Of a stretch of DNA of 64,000 bases, positions 60,033 through 64,000 are shown in pieces. Under the pieces are notes generated by a model. It saw nothing but the letters and a program-made list of their open reading frames with translations, was not told the origin of the DNA and did no database searches. How positions within the stretch are numbered: position 1 is the stretch's first letter; every line of letters starts with the position of its first letter. The translations under genes and the position numbers were made by a program. Origin of the DNA: Sinosporangium siamense (lineage in GTDB: Bacteria > Actinomycetota > Actinomycetes > Streptosporangiales > Streptosporangiaceae); NCBI RefSeq assembly GCF_016863435.1, contig NZ_BOOW01000042.1:86452-150451 (forward strand), read 5' to 3'.

Positions 60033-60995
60033 ATGACCACCCCATACGAGCCGGGAGACGGCGGGTCCGATCCGGGCCTGAGCGCGATCACGAGTGAGCG
60101 GCGTCAGCTGATCAATCTCGCGTACCGGCTTCTCGGCTCGCTGGCCGACGCCGAGGACGTCGTCCAGGAGACGTATGCCCGCTGGTATTCGATGACCCGG
60201 CGGCAGCAGGAGGCGATCGAGTCCCCCGGCGCCTGGCTGACGAAGGTCGCCGGTCGCATCTGCCTCGACCTGCTCGGCTCGGCCCGGGTCCGGCGGGAGA
60301 GCTACGTGGGGGAGTGGATCCCCGAGCCGATCCCCGATCGTGCGGAGTGGGGCGGCGGGCGGTCCGCCGACATCGCGGTGGACCCGGCCGACCGGGTCAC
60401 CCTGGACGAGTCGATCAACATGGCCTTCCTCGTGGTGCTTGAGTCGATGACCCCCGCCGAGCGTGTCGCGTTCATCCTGCACGACGTCTTCCGCTATCCC
60501 TTCGCCGACGTGGCGGAGATCGTCGGACGCACGCCGGTGGCGTGCCGCCAGCTCGCCACCTCGGCCCGCCGCCGCATCCGAGAGTCGCGGGCGGCCGTGC
60601 CTCCCGCGGCCCGGCAGGCCCGCGTCGTCAGGGACTTCAAGCAGGCGTGGGAGGCCAAGGACATCGATGCGCTCATCGGGCTCCTGGCTCCCGACGCCAC
60701 CGCGACCGCCGACGGCGGCGGCCGGGCCCAGGCCGCGCTCCACCCCGTCGAGGGCGGCGAGCGGCTCGCCCGCGTCATGGTCGAGTTCGGTCGCAGGGCG
60801 CCCGAGCTGACGCTGCTGGAGCGCACGGTCAACGGTCAGCCCGGACTGGTGGCTCAGCAGGACGGCGTCACCGTGATGGTGATGGCGTTCGAGGTCGTGG
60901 AGGACCGGATCAAGCACATCTGGGCGGTGCGCAACCCGGAGAAGCTCCGGCCTTGGACGACGGGCTCCGCGGGTGACATGACAGATGTCATCTGA
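60033..60995 (+). CDS. ECF41-type sigma factor (SigJ-like), second
   Basis: The 320-residue protein has region 2 (NLAYRLLGSLADAEDVVQET, then WLTKVAGRICLDLLGSARVR), region 4 (MTPAERVAFILHDVFRYPFA, then VACRQLATSARRRIRE), and the ECF41 marks WIPEP, DGGGR and NPEKL. The C-terminal SnoaL-like domain acts as the built-in regulator of this group. The start is ATG 60033. It is followed by a hydrolase relic that overlaps its stop; no oxidoreductase target is adjacent. It differs strongly from the sigma factor at 39418, so the two are not a recent duplication. Confidence 0.92.
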   Translation: MTTPYEPGDGGSDPGLSAITSERRQLINLAYRLLGSLADAEDVVQETYARWYSMTRRQQEAIESPGAWLTKVAGRICLDLLGSARVRRESYVGEWIPEPIPDRAEWGGGRSADIAVDPADRVTLDESINMAFLVVLESMTPAERVAFILHDVFRYPFADVAEIVGRTPVACRQLATSARRRIRESRAAVPPAARQARVVRDFKQAWEAKDIDALIGLLAPDATATADGGGRAQAALHPVEGGERLARVMVEFGRRAPELTLLERTVNGQPGLVAQQDGVTVMVMAFEVVEDRIKHIWAVRNPEKLRPWTTGSAGDMTDVI

Positions 60996-61233
60996 TCCGG
61001 TGGAACCGTCGACCCTGCTGTGGTCGGCGCAGCGCGTGCACGGGATGCTGCGGAACAGCCGCCTGCCGATCAACGAGGGATGGGGGCACGTGGCCGCCCA
61101 GCAGTCCACCTGCGTGGTGGACGCCGCCTCCCGCTATCTGACCGAAGGCACACCGCCCGCCGCAGGCCCGACGTGGTCCCGTTCACCACCCAAGGCGCCC
61201 GCCGGACCCGGTCTCCTCAAGACGCCCCGGTGA
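60985..61233 (+). pseudogene. C-terminal relic of a TAP-type alpha/beta hydrolase
   Basis: The frame reads LRNSRLPINEGWGHVAAQQS, then TCVVDAASRYLTEGTPPAAG. The G-W/G-H-x-x-x-x-x-x-x-C-V-x-x-A-x-x-xYL block is the last segment of TAP-like peptidases, with the catalytic His (compare the intact one at 35142). The nucleophile half is missing. The relic overlaps the end of the sigma gene and the start of the following convergent TetR gene. Confidence 0.6.
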
Positions 61234-61810
61234 GCTCTCTCCGCACGCGGAGACCGAGGGCCTGATTGAGCACGGCGTGCACGTGCTCCACATCGGCGGG
61301 GGCGTTGTCGATGAGGAGCGCGGTGCACAGCCCGTCGGAGACGGCGACCAGCGTCGAGATCGCCACGGGATCGTCGGTGAGGGTCGCCGCGAGCTCCGCG
61401 ATGCTCTCCCGCCACAGGCGGGCCGTCGGCCGCAGCGCGGGCCTGCGGGAGGCGAGGGTGGACAACTCGCGCTCGGCGAGCGCCTGCTCGCGCCCGGGGC
61501 CCACGGACTCGACGATGAGGTCGGCGAGTCCGCGCAGCTTGTCGTGGTGGTGGTCGATGATGTCGCGGATGCGGGCGGTGTATGTGTCGGCGACGCTGGA
61601 CAGCGCGGCGACCAGGAGATCGTCGAGCGTGGCGAAATAGTAGGTGCTCAAGCTGGTGGGAATGCCCGCCTGCTTGGCGACGGTGCGATGGGTGACCCCG
61701 GCGGCGCCGTCACGCTGCACGACTGCGAGGGTCGCCTCAATGATCTCGGCTCGGCGTCTCAACCCTCGGGCCTTGCGCCCGTCGATCACCGTGCCGCCCT
61801 CGTCGTCCAT
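61217..61810 (-). CDS. TetR-family repressor
   Basis: The 197-residue protein has a helix-turn-helix (residues 12-60; RRAEIIEATLAVVQRDGAAG, then HRTVAKQAGIPTSLSTYYFA) and a TetR-like ligand domain. GGGAGGGAG precedes ATG 61810. Its first 74 bp overlap the end of the MFS gene, so it is translated from the same transcript. It probably binds the 15-bp inverted repeat upstream of that operon to repress the exporter. Confidence 0.9.
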   Translation of the reverse strand: MDDEGGTVIDGRKARGLRRRAEIIEATLAVVQRDGAAGVTHRTVAKQAGIPTSLSTYYFATLDDLLVAALSSVADTYTARIRDIIDHHHDKLRGLADLIVESVGPGREQALAERELSTLASRRPALRPTARLWRESIAELAATLTDDPVAISTLVAVSDGLCTALLIDNAPADVEHVHAVLNQALGLRVRRELTGAS

Positions 61811-63329
61811 GCTCCCTCCCGTGATTCTCAGGGTAGTCGAGCCGGGCGGGTTCCACCGGCTCGACATGGCCGAGCGGCCGCACGTGCCGCAGAGCCGTCA
61901 GGGACAGTACGGCGGCGGCCGCGATGGCGACACCCGCGACAAGTGAGGCGGCGTTCACACCCGTGGTGAACGCCTCTTTCGCGGCCGCCAGCGTCTCCGG
62001 CGCGACCCGATCGGCCACCGCGAGGGCGCCGCTCAGGCTGTCGGCGCCCTCCGGGGGGAGGCCTGGCGCCTGCGTACGGTAAACGACGGTCACGAGGCTG
62101 CCGAGCAGTGCGACGCCGACCGCGATGCCGAGTTCCTGCACCATCTCGGACACGGCTGCCGCCGAGCCCGACTTCGACGCCGGCGCGGCGCCGACGACCA
62201 TGTCGGTTCCGAGCGCGGCGATCGCACCGAGGCCCAGGTAGACCAGCGCGAACCCCACCACCACGGGTACGGCGTCGCCGACTCCGGCGGTCGCCGACAA
62301 CGCGTAACCGACGACCGACAGGGCCAGCGTGACCCCCATGACGAGCCCGGGACGCACCCGGCGGGCGATGAACGGCGTGCCCACGGCCGCGGCGAACATC
62401 GCCAGTGCCGGCGGGCCCATCCACAGCCCGGCAGCCGCCGGAGACAGACCTTCCACGAGCTGTAGAAACTGCGTGACCAGGTACATCGAGCCGCCCACCC
62501 CGACCAGGCCGACGAGCAGGATCGCCGAGGCGGCGGCGAAGGCGCGGTTCGTGAACAGCGTCACGTCCAGCAGCGGCGAGGCGAGCCGCCGCTGACGGCG
62601 CGCGAACACCACACCGGCGACCGACCCGGCCACCAGCAAGAGCGCGGTGCGCACACCGGGGCCGTGCGCGGCCATGTCCTTCACGGCATAGATCACGGGC
62701 AGGATGGCGGCCAGCGAGAGCACCACACTCACCAAGTCCAGGCGGCCGGCCTCCGGATCCGCATACTCCGGCAGCAGCACCCGCGCCCCCGCCAGGACCA
62801 CGACCGCGACCGGCAGTGCCAGCAGGAACGCGGCCCCCCACCAGAACCGCTCCACCAGCACCCCGCCCACCACGGGGCCCGCCGCCATCCCGAGAGCGAA
62901 CATCGTCGCCCACACGCCGATGGCCACCGCACGCTGGCGTACGTCGGGGAACATGTTGGAGATCAGCGACAACGTCGAGGGCATCAACGTGGCGCCCGCG
63001 ACACCCAGCAGGGCCCGGGCGAGGATCAGCAGCTCGGCGCTGGGGGCGAACGCCGCGAGGACCGACACTGCGGCGAAGGCCGTCATCCCGATCATCAGAA
63101 GCCGGCGGCGGCCGATCCGGTCACCCAGGGTTCCCATGGTGATGAGGAAGCCGGCGATGAAGAAGCCGTAGGCATCCATGATCCACAACGTCTGCGTCGA
63201 CGACGGCGTCAACTCGGCGGCCATGCTCGGCATCACCAGGTAGAGCACCGTCACGTCCAGGCCCAGCAACACCGTCGGCAACGCCAACAGTCCCAGCCCC
63301 GCCCACTGACGGCCCGTGGCTTTCGTCAC
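61737..63329 (-). CDS. MFS drug exporter, DHA2 type
   Basis: The 530-residue protein has 14 membrane helices with motif A (TLGDRIGRRRLLMIGMTAFA), LDVTVLYLVMPSMAAELTPS in helix 1, and motif C (GMAAGPVVGGVLVERFWWGA). It should export toxic cations or antibiotics. AAAGGGG before GTG 63329 sets the start. A C-terminal tail of about 40 charged residues reads across the TetR gene start and could be partly an effect of the overlap. Repression by the downstream TetR is likely. Confidence 0.88.
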   Translation of the reverse strand: MTKATGRQWAGLGLLALPTVLLGLDVTVLYLVMPSMAAELTPSSTQTLWIMDAYGFFIAGFLITMGTLGDRIGRRRLLMIGMTAFAAVSVLAAFAPSAELLILARALLGVAGATLMPSTLSLISNMFPDVRQRAVAIGVWATMFALGMAAGPVVGGVLVERFWWGAAFLLALPVAVVVLAGARVLLPEYADPEAGRLDLVSVVLSLAAILPVIYAVKDMAAHGPGVRTALLLVAGSVAGVVFARRQRRLASPLLDVTLFTNRAFAAASAILLVGLVGVGGSMYLVTQFLQLVEGLSPAAAGLWMGPPALAMFAAAVGTPFIARRVRPGLVMGVTLALSVVGYALSATAGVGDAVPVVVGFALVYLGLGAIAALGTDMVVGAAPASKSGSAAAVSEMVQELGIAVGVALLGSLVTVVYRTQAPGLPPEGADSLSGALAVADRVAPETLAAAKEAFTTGVNAASLVAGVAIAAAAVLSLTALRHVRPLGHVEPVEPARLDYPENHGREHGRRGRHGDRRAQGPRVETPSRDH

Positions 63330-63347
63330 GACAAATCCCCTTTCCTC

Positions 63348-63392
63348 AACTACTTGGACGATAGTACAACTAGGACCATCGTCCAAGTAGTT
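63348..63392. promoter_or_regulatory. 15-bp perfect inverted repeat (TetR operator)
   Basis: AACTACTTGGACGAT (63348-63362) and ATCGTCCAAGTAGTT (63378-63392) are exact inverse copies around 15 bp. The site lies 19 bp before the MFS start, so it covers its promoter. The TetR gene in the same operon is the likely binder. Confidence 0.85.
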
Positions 63393-63801
63393 TGATTCCC
63401 GGGGGCCCTTGCTCGGCCGGAAGAGTCGAGGCCGCTATCGGCATGCCACTCGCCTTGCTCAGCGGGCCGCCCCTGGCGACATCGACGCACTGCGGAACCT
63501 GGCACGGATACGGGCGAGGGCGGTGATCGGGAGGAGGCGGGTGACCGGGGCGGTGCCGAACGCCTCATCCGCTCCAGTTCGACTGCTGAGGGGAAGATCG
63601 AGGCGCCTTGAAGCCTGTAGCCCAGGTGGGGCCGTCCGGAAGCAGCCGCGTGTCTCAGCGTGCATGGCGCCTACGGCTTGCTGCTGTCGTAGCCGGCTCC
63701 GCCGTACCCCTTGATCACCGTCTGTGTGTCATCTGTTGAAGGTGGTTTCTCTGCTTTGAGGCGGGTCCCGTGCTGTGCCGTACCGGACTATTTGCCGGTA
63801 T
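63393..63801. other. Intergenic stretch without a recognised gene
   Basis: Short Arg-rich frames on both strands carry no motifs. Near 63690 the sequence CCGGCTCCGCCGTAC equals part of the motif found at 30590. No gene can be supported. Confidence 0.5.
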
Positions 63802-64000
63802 GTGGTGGTGAGGTGGGCAGCTGACGGCGATGCGAAGTCCGCCCCGATGCTGCCCGCCGACCTCGCCGAGCATCCCGATCTGTGGCGTCAAGTGGTCGGG
63901 ATCGTTCACCGCGACGTCGGCAGGAGGATGTGGGGCACCGCTGAGTGGGTGCCCGGTTCGCCTACCTGGCCGGGGCGTTCTGTCGCGGGAACAGTTGCTT
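63802..64000 (+). CDS. Hypothetical protein, truncated by the right edge
   Basis: From GTG 63802 the frame stays open for 66 codons to the window end, reading RWAADGDAKSAPMLPADLAE, then HPDLWRQVVGIVHRDVG. The composition is protein-like, but I recognise no family and see no ribosome site. It could be chance. Confidence 0.3.
   Translation, partial: MVVRWAADGDAKSAPMLPADLAEHPDLWRQVVGIVHRDVGRRMWGTAEWVPGSPTWPGRSVAGTVA

Overview
The window is high-GC actinobacterial DNA. The gene families point to a filamentous actinomycete of the Streptosporangiaceae type (Nonomuraea or Streptosporangium-like): SARP and DUF5988 regulators, five ECF sigma factors, many TetR and MerR regulators, drug exporters, a CYP105-like P450 with its ferredoxin, and a trypsin/STAND/CHAT conflict cassette. 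That placement is inferred from gene content, not from a marker gene. No rRNA, tRNA or CRISPR array was seen. The impression is of an accessory region: regulators and detoxification genes in short divergent pairs, mixed with truncated genes, fusions and transposon scraps.

0-18 kb: a truncated glutamine-amidotransferase gene at the left edge, an SRPBCC/LysR wreck, a pentapeptide-repeat protein, a divergent TetR/FAD-monooxygenase pair, a Tn3 transposase scrap with a nearby duplicated segment, an ECF42-type sigma factor with its DGPF (YCII) partner, an epimerase plus an internally deleted zinc alcohol dehydrogenase, an MFS exporter, a YdeI-like protein, a SigG-like sigma factor, two paralogous secreted proteins, a damaged asparaginase-like gene and an RHH-ClpN protein.

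17-30 kb: an MFS exporter with a repeat-built N-terminal extension diverges from a TetR gene across a striking 41-bp double palindrome. Next comes the most notable locus, 19429-27021: three co-directional genes encoding a TPR-CHAT protease, a Trypco2 small protein and a 1339-residue trypsin-STAND NTPase-repeat protein. Two minisatellites lie inside it. It has the architecture of a predicted NTP-dependent immune or programmed-death system. Beyond it lie DUF5988 and SARP regulators and an in-frame chimera of an ABC ATPase and a histidine kinase.

30-50 kb: lipoprotein, TPR, CPBP protease, two-component system, TAP-type peptidase, VOC protein, P450/ferredoxin with an ECF41 sigma factor that has a well-matched autoregulatory promoter, an SDR, a dead NDH-like flavoprotein, an IS605-like end, an ABC exporter flanked by two paralogous GbsR/MarR regulators with related palindromes, a MerR/reductase/PPOX group and a class A penicillin-binding protein.

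50-64 kb: DrrAB-type exporter with TetR, trypsin scrap, exonuclease, AhpD-like protein, TetR/NmrA pair, SigG-like sigma factor, DHFR-like reductase, MerR-GyrI regulator, C39/BtrH-like protein, a second ECF41 sigma factor with its own promoter, a peptidase scrap, and an MFS-TetR operon behind a 15-bp perfect inverted repeat.
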